Source: Hallerella sp963597395 (GTDB taxonomy: Bacteria > Fibrobacterota > Fibrobacteria > Fibrobacterales > Fibrobacteraceae). Taken from it: 64,000 nt of DNA. The stretch lies in contig CAVBPX010000003.1 in the NCBI GenBank assembly GCA_963597395.1, positions 1-64,000 of the forward strand, given 5' to 3'. Positions 56,945 through 64,000 of this stretch are shown piece after piece (position 1 is the first letter of the stretch; each line of letters starts with the position of its first letter). Below the pieces are notes generated by a model. It searched no databases. It was given only the letters and a program-made list of their open reading frames with translations, and was not told where the DNA came from. Both the position numbers and the translations under genes were made by a program.

Positions 56945-58129
56945 TTACTTGACGCTTTGGGCGTATTCCGCCGTGTCGAGGGCAATCAAAAGTTCTTCGT
57001 TTGTGGGGACGACCATCGCGAGCGGTGTCGAGCCTTCCGCGGTAATGATGTGGTTCGAATTTTCGCCGTTGTCCTCGTTCCGCTTCTTGTCCATTTTGAA
57101 TCCCAGAATGGCGAGGTTCTCGAGGGTCGTTTCGCGGACGACGCGGCTGTTTTCGCCGATGCCGCCGGTAAAGACCAGAGCGTCGAGGCGCGGAAGCGCC
57201 ATGGTGATGCCGCCGATTTCGCGGGCGAGTTTGTAGCAAAAGACTTCAAGCGCAATTTGGGCCCCGACGTGCCCTTCGGACGCCTTTTGCGTGATGGTCC
57301 GCATGTCGTTGCTGAGTCCCGAAAGTCCGAGAAGACCGCTTTCCTTGTTCACGAGCTGGTTCAGACGATCCATGTCAAAACCGAGCTTTTTATTGAGGAA
57401 AAAGAGAATGGCCGGGTCGAGCGAACCGGAGCGCGTTCCCATCACAAGTCCGTCGAGCGGAGTGAATCCCATCGTCGTATCGACGCACTTTCCGGCGTGA
57501 ATCGCGGAGCAGGAACTTCCGTTGCCGAGGTGAGCCGTGACGAGGTTCAGTTCCTCGGGCTTCTTGCCGAGAATGCGGGCCGCTTCCGCGCTGACGTAAC
57601 GGTGAGAGGTGCCGTGAAAACCGTAACGGCGGATGTGGTAGTCCTCGTAGTAGGAATACGGAATGCCGTAGAGGAAAGCCTTGCGCGGCATCGTCTGGTG
57701 AAAGGCCGTATCGAAAACGGCGAGCTGCGGAAGGCTCGGGAAGATTTCCTTTGCGACTTCCATGCCCGTGGCGTGGGCGCCTTCGTGCTGCGGAGCGAAC
57801 AGAATAATGCTGCGAATGTAGTCGATGAGGTCTTGCGTCACCGGTTCGGACTTGATAAACTTTCCGCCGTGAACGACCCGATGGCCGACCGCTTCGATGG
57901 TGTCGATGAGCTTTTGGGCCGTCAAAAACTTTTGGACTTCGATGACCGCTTCCTTGTGGGACGGGCATGCAAAGTGAAATTCGGTTTTCCCTTCCGGACC
58001 CTTGGCCTTAAAATGTCCGTTGACGCCGATGTTTTCGACGAGACCGTTCGAGAGGGATTCCTTGGTAGCCGTATCGATGACGGCGAACTTGACGGAAGAA
58101 CTTCCGCAATTGAGAACGAGAATTCGCAT
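56945..58129 (-). CDS. ackA: Acetate kinase
   Basis: A 394-aa AckA, converting acetyl phosphate and ADP to acetate and ATP. Motifs are LNCGSSSVKFAV near the start, GHRVVHGG, FDTAFHQTMP, RRYGFHGTSHRYV, NLVTAHLGNGSS and FTGGIGENS. Length is normal. The usual partner pta is not adjacent. ATG 58129; lpxK reads divergently. Confidence 0.96.
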   Translation of the reverse strand: MRILVLNCGSSSVKFAVIDTATKESLSNGLVENIGVNGHFKAKGPEGKTEFHFACPSHKEAVIEVQKFLTAQKLIDTIEAVGHRVVHGGKFIKSEPVTQDLIDYIRSIILFAPQHEGAHATGMEVAKEIFPSLPQLAVFDTAFHQTMPRKAFLYGIPYSYYEDYHIRRYGFHGTSHRYVSAEAARILGKKPEELNLVTAHLGNGSSCSAIHAGKCVDTTMGFTPLDGLVMGTRSGSLDPAILFFLNKKLGFDMDRLNQLVNKESGLLGLSGLSNDMRTITQKASEGHVGAQIALEVFCYKLAREIGGITMALPRLDALVFTGGIGENSRVVRETTLENLAILGFKMDKKRNEDNGENSNHIITAEGSTPLAMVVPTNEELLIALDTAEYAQSVK

Positions 58130-58212
58130 AATGTTTGCCTTGATGGATGTTTTTCAAAAAAGTTAGAAAATCGCCGGGGAGTGCTCGCAAAAAGATTTTT
58201 ATTTTGAGGCCG

Positions 58213-59163
58213 ATGCGTTTTTCCTTTTTTCGCCAAAGGCTTTTGTTTGTTGCCCGGGCCGCTTTTGCGCGCCTGTATCGCCTCGCTTTTTTGTTTTTGA
58301 AAAAAACGGTTTACCGCAAACGGGACGCTTTAAAGGCTCGTATCGTCATCGTGGGATCGTTCCTTTCGGGCGGCGCCGGAAAAACGCCCCTTGTCCGCGA
58401 ATTTGCCAACGCACTTTCCGAAAAGGGCTTGCGGGTGGCCGTCCTTTGCCATTCCGCCGCCTGGGACGAATTTCGGATGCTTCGCGAAACGTGCCGCGCT
58501 TCGGTTCTGAAAACGCGGAACCGCTACGCGACGGCCCAAAGGATTTCCCAAAACTTTGACGTGATTCTTTGCGACGGCGGCTTGGAAGATACGCGGTTTG
58601 CCGGTGCGGACGTTTTTGCACTTCGCTGGAACGAATCCGCCCAAAAACTTTTGGACCTGATTCCGTGCGGAAAATGCGTAAGCCTCGAAAAGGACCATCC
58701 CGAAGCCAAGGAAATTTTTTGTTCGCGGACGGCGGATAATTTGTACGCAACGGAAAGCGGTAAGCTCTTGAATGAAAATTCCTGGACCGTTTCGTTCGGC
58801 ATCTCGAGCGTTCAAAATGCGGACGGACGTTCCCTGCCCGCGGGCGTGGAATGTTCCCTGGTGACGGGAATCGGCGACCCGGTCCGCTTTGCGAAGGACG
58901 TGGAGAGCCTTGGACTTTTGGTTTCGAAGCGCGTTTTTTTGCCGGACCATTTTCGCGGATTTGCGAAGGTTCTGCGGCGGGAACTTTTGAAAGACCTTCC
59001 CGTGTTGATTACGGAAAAGGATTTTTTCCGGCTGGAAAATTCCGAAAAAGAAAACCCGCGCCTTTTTGTGGCACGGGAAAAAGTTCTTGTCGGGAGTGCG
59101 CTTGCCGATTACTTGAACGCGCTCGCGGGCGGCGCATTCAAAAATCCGCCTTCGACGTTATAG
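58213..59163 (+). CDS. lpxK: Tetraacyldisaccharide 4'-kinase (divergent)
   Basis: A 316-aa LpxK, which phosphorylates lipid A precursor on the inner membrane. It has an N-terminal hydrophobic anchor (about 8-30), P-loop GSFLSGGAGKT (48-58), LPDHFRGF (Asp245, His246) and TEKDFFRL. The conserved DDGFQH-type motif is DGGLED here (121-126), so its second Asp is Gly. Start at 58213 follows TATTTTGAGGCCG with the box 7 nt upstream; the in-frame ATG at 58147 is less likely. Its 3' end overlaps the rhodanese gene by 55 nt on the other strand. Confidence 0.82.
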   Translation: MRFSFFRQRLLFVARAAFARLYRLAFLFLKKTVYRKRDALKARIVIVGSFLSGGAGKTPLVREFANALSEKGLRVAVLCHSAAWDEFRMLRETCRASVLKTRNRYATAQRISQNFDVILCDGGLEDTRFAGADVFALRWNESAQKLLDLIPCGKCVSLEKDHPEAKEIFCSRTADNLYATESGKLLNENSWTVSFGISSVQNADGRSLPAGVECSLVTGIGDPVRFAKDVESLGLLVSKRVFLPDHFRGFAKVLRRELLKDLPVLITEKDFFRLENSEKENPRLFVAREKVLVGSALADYLNALAGGAFKNPPSTL

Positions 59164-59477
59164 ACGGTAAAGCCCTTTCCGGCCAAAAACGTCGAAGCTT
59201 TCTGGCTGCGGACGCCGCTGCGGCAAAAGACGAGAAGCGTCTTCTTTTTGGGAAGTTCCGCATTTCGGGCTTCGAGTTCCTGCAGCGGAACGTTCAGCGA
59301 ACCGGCGACGGTTCCCCGGGCGACTTCCTCGGCCGTGCGAACGTCAAGGAAAACGGCTCCCTTCTTGTGCATTTCGATGGCGGTTTCCCACGGAATGTTT
59401 TTGTAGGCCGGGGCTTCCGCAAAGCTCGCTCCGACGGCGAGAAGCGTTGTGAAAAGGAAAAGAATCAGGCGTTTCAT
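59109..59477 (-). CDS. Periplasmic rhodanese-domain protein
   Basis: A 122-aa protein with a signal peptide (1-20, ending ASFA) and a single rhodanese domain with active-site loop CRSGVRS (Cys85). Single-domain exported rhodaneses are thought to handle sulfane sulfur or act as redox or sensor modules. The 3' end overlaps lpxK by 55 nt, a long convergent overlap. It follows pheS by 9 nt. Confidence 0.88.
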   Translation of the reverse strand: MKRLILFLFTTLLAVGASFAEAPAYKNIPWETAIEMHKKGAVFLDVRTAEEVARGTVAGSLNVPLQELEARNAELPKKKTLLVFCRSGVRSQKASTFLAGKGFTVYNVEGGFLNAPPASAFK

Positions 59478-59486
59478 GTCAAAACC

Positions 59487-60509
59487 TTAGAACTGGCTTA
59501 GGAACCGCTGGTCGTTCGCCGTCAAAAGTCCGATTTCCGGAATTTCGTGGCGGAGCATCGCAATGCGGTCGAGGCCGAAGCCGAAAGCGAATCCCGTGTA
59601 TTTTTCGGGGTCGATTCCGCAATTTTCAAAGACGTTCGGATCGACGGATCCGCATCCTCCGATTTCCATCCAGCCGGTTCCCTTGCAGCGCTTGCAGCCG
59701 TGCCCGCCACAGAAAACGCAGCTGACGTCCATTTCGGCGGACGGTTCCGTAAACGGGAAGAAGCTCGGGCGGAAACGCGTCTTGACGCCTTCGCCAAAAA
59801 GCTTGTTCATAAAAATCTGAAGGACGCCCTTGAGCTGTGCAAAGGTGATGGTTTCGTCAACGACGAGGCCTTCGCACTGCTGGAACATCGGAGCGTGCGT
59901 CGCATCGTTATCGACGCGGAAAACGTGGCCCGGAGCAATCATGCGGAAAGGCGGCTTGTGCGTTTCCATGTAGTGAATTTGCGTGTCGGACGTCTGCGTG
60001 CGGAGCATCACCTTGTCGCCGAGGTAGAACGTGTCCTGCATGTCGCGGCTCGGATGGTCGGGCGGCGTGTTGAGCGCCTCGAAGTTGTACCAGTCCGTTT
60101 CGATGTCCCTTCCCGAATCGACGGCAAATCCCATTTGCGAAAAGAAGTCGATGATTTCTTCGCGGACGTCATAGACGGGGTGCGTGGAACCGGCGGGAAT
60201 TCCGTTTCCGGGAAGGCTGATGTCCGTCCAGCCTTTTTCGAGTTCCGCTTCGAGGGCCTTTTTCCTTGCCTCTTCAAGAGCCCGGTCAATTTTTTCGGAG
60301 ACGTTCTGCTTGAGCTCGTTGACGAGCTTTCCGAAAGAGGGGCGCTCTTCGGCGGAAAGGCTTGCCATCTGCTTCATCAGGTCCGTGATGAGGCCTTTTT
60401 TTCCAAGCCATTTGACGCGAAGCGCATCGACGGCTTCCTTGACATTGAGCTTTGTTTCGGCGAGTTCCGCTTCAAAAGAAGCGCGCATTTGGGAAAGTTT
60501 TTCGTTCAT
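59487..60509 (-). CDS. pheS: Phenylalanyl-tRNA synthetase alpha subunit
   Basis: A 340-aa class II synthetase subunit charging tRNA-Phe. It has an N-terminal coiled coil (about 1-85), then catalytic motifs HPVYDVREEIIDFF, DMQDTFYL, RMIAPGHVFRVDNDATHAPMF-type motif 2, VSCVFCGGHGCKRCKGTGWMEI and the GFGLDRIAMLRHEIPEIG motif 3. It is normally paired with pheT, which is not next to it here. TATTTT lies 9 nt before the ATG. Confidence 0.96.
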   Translation of the reverse strand: MNEKLSQMRASFEAELAETKLNVKEAVDALRVKWLGKKGLITDLMKQMASLSAEERPSFGKLVNELKQNVSEKIDRALEEARKKALEAELEKGWTDISLPGNGIPAGSTHPVYDVREEIIDFFSQMGFAVDSGRDIETDWYNFEALNTPPDHPSRDMQDTFYLGDKVMLRTQTSDTQIHYMETHKPPFRMIAPGHVFRVDNDATHAPMFQQCEGLVVDETITFAQLKGVLQIFMNKLFGEGVKTRFRPSFFPFTEPSAEMDVSCVFCGGHGCKRCKGTGWMEIGGCGSVDPNVFENCGIDPEKYTGFAFGFGLDRIAMLRHEIPEIGLLTANDQRFLSQF

Positions 60510-60530
60510 AGCGTTTAGAAAATAGAAAAT

Positions 60531-61697
60531 TTAGCCTTCGAGTTTGTTCAGAAGATAGTGCGGAGCGGTTTTTTTCATAAAGAAAACGGCCGATACGAGG
60601 AGAAGTACAGCGCACCAAAAGAACATGGTTGCAAACGAGAACGCTTCGGCGAGCGGCCCGCCGACGAGGATTCCGACGCCGATGCCCAGATCCCATCCGG
60701 TGAGGTAGGTACTTGTCGCGGTTCCGCGCTGGTCGTGCCGTGCAAGGTTTACGCACATAGTCTGGTAGCCGGGAAAGACCAGGCCGAGGCCCGCGCCGAT
60801 GAGAAACGCGGACAAAAGAAAAACAGCCTGGTTCGGGATGAGCGAAAAGAGAAAGTAGGCACCCGTGACAAAGACAAGCCCGATGGAGACGATGCGCGTT
60901 AAGTATCCGCGGTCGATGAGCTTTCCCGTGAGAAGCCTTGACGCAATGAGTCCGACGGCGATGAGAGCATAAAAGTAGCCGGAACCCGAAAGATTGTTCT
61001 GTCGGGCGTAAAGGGCGACGTAATTGGTGAGCGGGCCGTAGGCGCATCCGATAAAGAGCATGTTCAAAAACTGTGGAATGGCCTTGGTGAGAAAAAAGCG
61101 GTCGAGGGAAAGCGGTGCCGCATCCTTCTTGAGCGGCTTCTGTTTTGTTTTTATCGGAAGAATCAGCACAAGCCCGATGACGCACAGGAGAAGCGAAAGC
61201 GCAATCACCGGATTTGCCCCGTGGGATTCGTAGAGGAACATTCCCGTCATAGGCCCCGCCGCAAAGGCGAGGTTTGTCGTAACCCCGAAGTATCCGATGC
61301 CCTCGCCGCGCCTGCTCGAAGGGAGAACGTCAATGGCGATGGTGTTTCCGGCGGTGCTTGCGATGCCAAAACATATTCCGTGCAACAGCCGGATGACGCC
61401 CAGCACAAAGAGAGCGCCTGCCGCCGCATACCCGATGAACATCGCCGAAAAAAGGAAGAACGTGATAAAGTAGAGCGGCTTTCTTGAAAAACTGTCAACG
61501 AGAAATCCGGCAAAGGGCCTGCAGAAAAGCGCCCCGATGGTGTAGAGCGAAATGATGATTCCGGAAACGGTCGCCCCGGCATGGAATTTTTCAAAAATGA
61601 AAAGCGGAAGAATCGGCAAAAGTTCGTAGAAGGCGAAGAACAGCAAAAAATTTGTGATGCCGACGAGAACGAAGGCCTTGGTCCAAAGTTTTTCCAT
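60531..61697 (-). CDS. MFS transporter
   Basis: A 388-aa major facilitator with about 12 hydrophobic helices. Typical features include the GRPFAGFLVDSFSRKP-type loop (an A-motif between helices 2 and 3) and similar loop LLTGKLIDRGYLTRI at the mid-point. The C-terminus is basic. Substrate cannot be told; drug or metabolite efflux is the usual default. It is 21 nt upstream of pheS on the same strand. TATCTT lies 7 nt before the ATG. Confidence 0.88.
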   Translation of the reverse strand: MEKLWTKAFVLVGITNFLLFFAFYELLPILPLFIFEKFHAGATVSGIIISLYTIGALFCRPFAGFLVDSFSRKPLYFITFFLFSAMFIGYAAAGALFVLGVIRLLHGICFGIASTAGNTIAIDVLPSSRRGEGIGYFGVTTNLAFAAGPMTGMFLYESHGANPVIALSLLLCVIGLVLILPIKTKQKPLKKDAAPLSLDRFFLTKAIPQFLNMLFIGCAYGPLTNYVALYARQNNLSGSGYFYALIAVGLIASRLLTGKLIDRGYLTRIVSIGLVFVTGAYFLFSLIPNQAVFLLSAFLIGAGLGLVFPGYQTMCVNLARHDQRGTATSTYLTGWDLGIGVGILVGGPLAEAFSFATMFFWCAVLLLVSAVFFMKKTAPHYLLNKLEG

Positions 61698-61724
61698 GCG
61701 CGGGAAGATAGAAAAATGAGGGCG

Positions 61725-61758
61725 TTATCCAAAACGGATAATTCAAAATGGATAATTC
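61725..61758. promoter_or_regulatory. Duplicated operator-like site between MFS and adk genes
   Basis: Two adjacent 14-bp copies of AAAAYGGATAATTC (61731-61744, 61745-61758), preceded by an inverted TTATCC. A regulator-binding role is inferred only. Confidence 0.35.
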
Positions 61759-61860
61759 TTTGGGCGAAGCCCTGTTTGGGCGGCTCGGAGGTCCGAAGAA
61801 GTTCGCATAAACGATAATTTTCTACATTTCTGGCGGATCATTTTACAAGAGGATTCCAAT

Positions 61861-62457
61861 ATGGCGATTTCTGCTGTTTTGATTTTTGGCGCTCCGGGTT
61901 CCGGCAAGGGAACCGTCGGGGCAAAGCTCGCTGCGACGACGGCTCTCAAGCACCTTTCGACCGGCGACATTTTCCGCGGCATTGCTCCGTCGAGCGAATC
62001 GGGAAAGCTTCTCGCTTCCTATTCGAGCAAGGGATTGCTCGTTCCGGACGAAGCGACCGTTGAAATTTTCAACCGCTATGTGCAGGGCCTCGTGAACACG
62101 AACCGCCTGAACCCGGACAAGGACACGCTCCTCCTCGACGGCATTCCCCGCACGGAAGCCCAGGTGGACCTCATCCGTCCGATAGTCGATGTCAAGCACA
62201 TCTTTGTCTTGGACATCAAGGACGAGGCGACCATTGTCGCACGTCTTTTGAACCGTGCAAAGATTGAAGGCCGCAAGGACGACGCCGACGAAAACGTCAT
62301 CAAGAACCGTCTGAAGGTTTACCGCGAATCCACGGCGAAGGTTCTCGAAAAGTACGATCCGAAGATCATCAGCCACATTACTGGCGACAATACTCCGGAC
62401 GAAGTCTTTTTGGACGTTCTCAAGGCCTACGTGGACTTTACCAAGTCCGCCAAGTAG
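61861..62457 (+). CDS. adk: Adenylate kinase (short-lid type)
   Basis: A 198-aa adenylate kinase balancing AMP, ADP and ATP. P-loop GAPGSGKG (10-17), HLSTGDIFRG, LLDGIPRTEAQ and the short lid (RLLNRAKIEGRKDDADENVIKNRL). It has no zinc-type lid, in keeping with the smaller forms. GAGGA precedes the start. Monocistronic, with a terminator downstream. Confidence 0.94.
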   Translation: MAISAVLIFGAPGSGKGTVGAKLAATTALKHLSTGDIFRGIAPSSESGKLLASYSSKGLLVPDEATVEIFNRYVQGLVNTNRLNPDKDTLLLDGIPRTEAQVDLIRPIVDVKHIFVLDIKDEATIVARLLNRAKIEGRKDDADENVIKNRLKVYRESTAKVLEKYDPKIISHITGDNTPDEVFLDVLKAYVDFTKSAK

Positions 62458-62477
62458 TCTTTTTTAAAATTCAAAAA

Positions 62478-62508
62478 AAAGGAAACCGGTTTTCGGTTTC
62501 CTTTTTTT
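62478..62508 (+). terminator. Rho-independent terminator after adk
   Basis: The GGAAACCG/CGGTTTCC stem with loop and seven T serves the plus strand; preceding A-run gives weak function on the minus strand. Confidence 0.85.
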
Positions 62509-62523
62509 GTTTGAGCTTTGAAT

Positions 62524-63915
62524 TTACGCTTCGAATCGCCGTTTCTGCTCTTCGCGGAGCCTTTTGCGGGCGCGGCTTCCGAGGCGCCTGCCGGACTGTG
62601 TGCGGGGAAGCGGCGATCCGGAATTTTCGGCGGGGCGTTCTTTGGAACGATTCTCTTCGCCGGGCCTTTTTTCCGGGCGGGAAGGCTTTCCCTGTTTGGG
62701 GCGGTTTCCGTGTTTGGGCCCGCGGAATCGGGAGTTTCGCGCCTCGCTTTCGGGCGTTTCCTTTTGCGGGGGCGGAAGACGGTCAAAAATTTGCGGGTCG
62801 CCTTCGGGAATGCGAAGGCGTGTGAGCCTTTCGATGGCGCGCAAATCGCTTTCTTCGTCGGGGGAACAGAACGAGATGGCAACGCCGTCCTTTCCGGCGC
62901 GGGCCGTGCGTCCGATGCGGTGGACGAACGTCTCGGGAACATCGGGCAGGTCGTAGTTGAAGACGTGCGAAACGTTATCGACGTCGATGCCGCGGGCGGC
63001 GATGTCGGTTGCGACTAGCACCCGAATCTGTTCCGTTTTAAAGTTGCCGAGAGCTTCCTGGCGGCGGTTCTGGCTTTTGTTGCCGTGGATGGCCGCGCAT
63101 GTAATTTTTGACTTTTCGAGGACGCGGACGATTTTGTCTGCTCCGTGCTTTGTCCGCGTAAAGACCAGGACTTTTTTCATTTCGGCGTGTTCAAGGAGCA
63201 TTTCCTTGAGAAGGGCTCCCTTTCTGCGCTTGTCGATGCGGTAAAGTTCCTGCCGAATGCGTTCGATGGGCGTGCTTTGCGGGGCGACTTCGATCCGTTC
63301 CGGGTTTGCGCGGAGAATTTGGCCGGCAAGCCTTGTGATTTCGGGCGGCATCGTCGCGCTGAAAAAGAGGTTCTGGCGGTTTGGAGGAAGAAGCGCCACG
63401 ACCTTTCGAATATCGTGGATGAATCCCATGTCGAGCATGCGGTCCGCTTCGTCAAGAACAAAGTATTGCAGTTTTTTGAGGTTCACCACGTGCTGTCCGA
63501 CGAGGTCGAGAAGCCTTCCGGGCGTCGCAATCAGAATATCGACCCCTTGCGCGAGCATTCTCTTTTGCGGAAGATCGCTGACCCCGCCAAAAATACAGGC
63601 GCTTGTGACGGGCGTGTATTTTTCGTACATTTCAAAGCAGTCCGAAACCTGAATGGCCAGTTCGCGCGTCGGTAGCAGCACCAGTACGCGAACGGGCTTT
63701 TGCCCCTTGACGGCACCGTCCCGGAGAATGTTCTGCAAAATGGGAAGCGCAAAGGCCGCCGTCTTTCCGGTCCCCGTCTGGGCAATTCCCATCAGATCCT
63801 TGCGTTCGAGGACGGGCGGAATCGCTTTTTCCTGAATCGGCGTGGGAGTCGTGTAATGCGCGTCGGCGATGGCGCGTTGAAGACGTTCGTCTAAAGGGAG
63901 CTCGGAAAATTTCAT
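62524..63915 (-). CDS. DEAD-box RNA helicase (RhlE type)
   Basis: A 463-aa DEAD-box helicase. Q motif (PTPIQEKAI), Walker A AQTGTGKT (45-52), PTRELA, DEAD (155-158), SAT, ARGIDVDNV and HRIGRTAR. The C-terminus from about residue 390 is Arg/Lys/Pro-rich (GNRPKQGKPSRPEKRPGEEN). RhlE members remodel RNA in ribosome assembly or decay. ATG 63915 is the start of the domain; a 25-codon upstream extension is unlikely. TAACTTTG box 8 nt upstream. Confidence 0.93.
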   Translation of the reverse strand: MKFSELPLDERLQRAIADAHYTTPTPIQEKAIPPVLERKDLMGIAQTGTGKTAAFALPILQNILRDGAVKGQKPVRVLVLLPTRELAIQVSDCFEMYEKYTPVTSACIFGGVSDLPQKRMLAQGVDILIATPGRLLDLVGQHVVNLKKLQYFVLDEADRMLDMGFIHDIRKVVALLPPNRQNLFFSATMPPEITRLAGQILRANPERIEVAPQSTPIERIRQELYRIDKRRKGALLKEMLLEHAEMKKVLVFTRTKHGADKIVRVLEKSKITCAAIHGNKSQNRRQEALGNFKTEQIRVLVATDIAARGIDVDNVSHVFNYDLPDVPETFVHRIGRTARAGKDGVAISFCSPDEESDLRAIERLTRLRIPEGDPQIFDRLPPPQKETPESEARNSRFRGPKHGNRPKQGKPSRPEKRPGEENRSKERPAENSGSPLPRTQSGRRLGSRARKRLREEQKRRFEA

Positions 63916-63923
63916 ATTGCGCG

Positions 63924-63931
63924 CAAAGTTA
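63924..63931 (-). promoter_or_regulatory. Promoter box TAACTTTG
   Basis: A full match to TAnnTTTG, ending 8 nt before the DEAD-box ATG. In the -33 position only TTCG (20-nt spacer) is found. Confidence 0.45.
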
Positions 63932-63954
63932 GAAAATTTTGCTATATACGTCGA

Positions 63955-64000
63955 ATGCAGGAATTGTTTACGTTCAGGACGATTGCGCACATTCGCTCGG
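63955..64000 (+). CDS. Start of a TrmO/TsaA-like gene (truncated by window)
   Basis: The ATG at 63955 opens a frame beginning MQELFTFRTIAHIRS. The FxxIxHIRS start is typical of TrmO (YaeB/TsaA), the tRNA t6A37 methyltransferase, but only 15 residues are visible. TATATA lies 6 nt upstream. Confidence 0.4.
   Translation, partial: MQELFTFRTIAHIRS

Noticed and set aside
59487..60509. pheS without an adjacent pheT as a sign of a missing gene.
   Set aside because: pheS and pheT are unlinked in various bacteria, so the absence from this window means little.

Overview
The window looks like a chromosomal segment from a member of the Fibrobacteres (Fibrobacter-like), i.e. the FCB superphylum. The grounds are: a short (280 aa) primary-type sigma factor as in Bacteroidetes; promoter boxes of the form TAnnTTTG next to several start codons; Ser-rich linkers in surface lipoproteins; a two-module secreted protein with a type-IX-like C-terminal tail; a lysine/alanine histone-H1-like protein; and an otherwise Gram-negative gene set (LpxK, TolC-like and TonB-dependent proteins). 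This assignment rests on reading the sequence, not on a database search. Genes are tightly packed, many start codons overlap the previous stop, and many convergent pairs are only 0-5 nt apart.

Layout. 1-1.15 kb: an IS3-type insertion sequence (one continuous transposase frame, cut by the window edge), followed by a remnant gene broken by a G12 tract. 1.5-8.7 kb: a Bat operon (membrane protein, MoxR ATPase, DUF58 protein, BatD/DUF4381-like protein, BatA, BatB, two BatC-like proteins). 8.7-10.4 kb: outer-membrane protein and nadA. 10.4-12.2 kb: an AT-rich two-gene island with an HExxH protein and a secreted 8-Cys protein. 12.2-17.2 kb, minus strand: phosphoesterase, RsuA/RluB-type pseudouridine synthase, Ppx/GppA phosphatase, small protein, histone-like protein, panB, recO, HIT protein. 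17.4-27.4 kb: tex, galE, small lipoprotein, ABC-F ATPase, secreted protein, B12-binding radical SAM enzyme, MORN-repeat protein, DedA protein. 27.4-30.1 kb: a tyrosine recombinase and a GltD-like protein bracketed by copies of an inverted-repeat element. 30.1-33.8 kb: a cobalamin riboswitch, a BtuB-like TonB receptor and a beta-propeller lipoprotein, probably a vitamin B12 uptake unit. 33.9-39.2 kb: a heptanucleotide satellite, aroD, a PTS IIA protein, tRNA-Val(CAC), an LRAT-domain membrane protein and a TolC/MacA-type efflux pair lacking its permease. 39.2-41.9 kb: batE and batD, away from the other bat genes. 41.9-49.8 kb: dual-ATPase ABC protein, crcB, mrp, DUF971 protein, sigma factor and two large TPR proteins. 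49.8-55.2 kb: another repeat copy and a 1655-aa exonuclease-RecQ-UvrD fusion. 55.2-64 kb: housekeeping genes (truA, ackA, lpxK, rhodanese, pheS, MFS exporter, adk, DEAD-box helicase, start of a TrmO-like gene).

The most interesting items are the triple-domain helicase fusion, the inverted-repeat element family, the apparent leaderless-transcript architecture, the AT-rich HExxH gene pair, the riboswitch-controlled B12 unit, and an IS3 transposase whose A7 slip site would produce a truncated protein.
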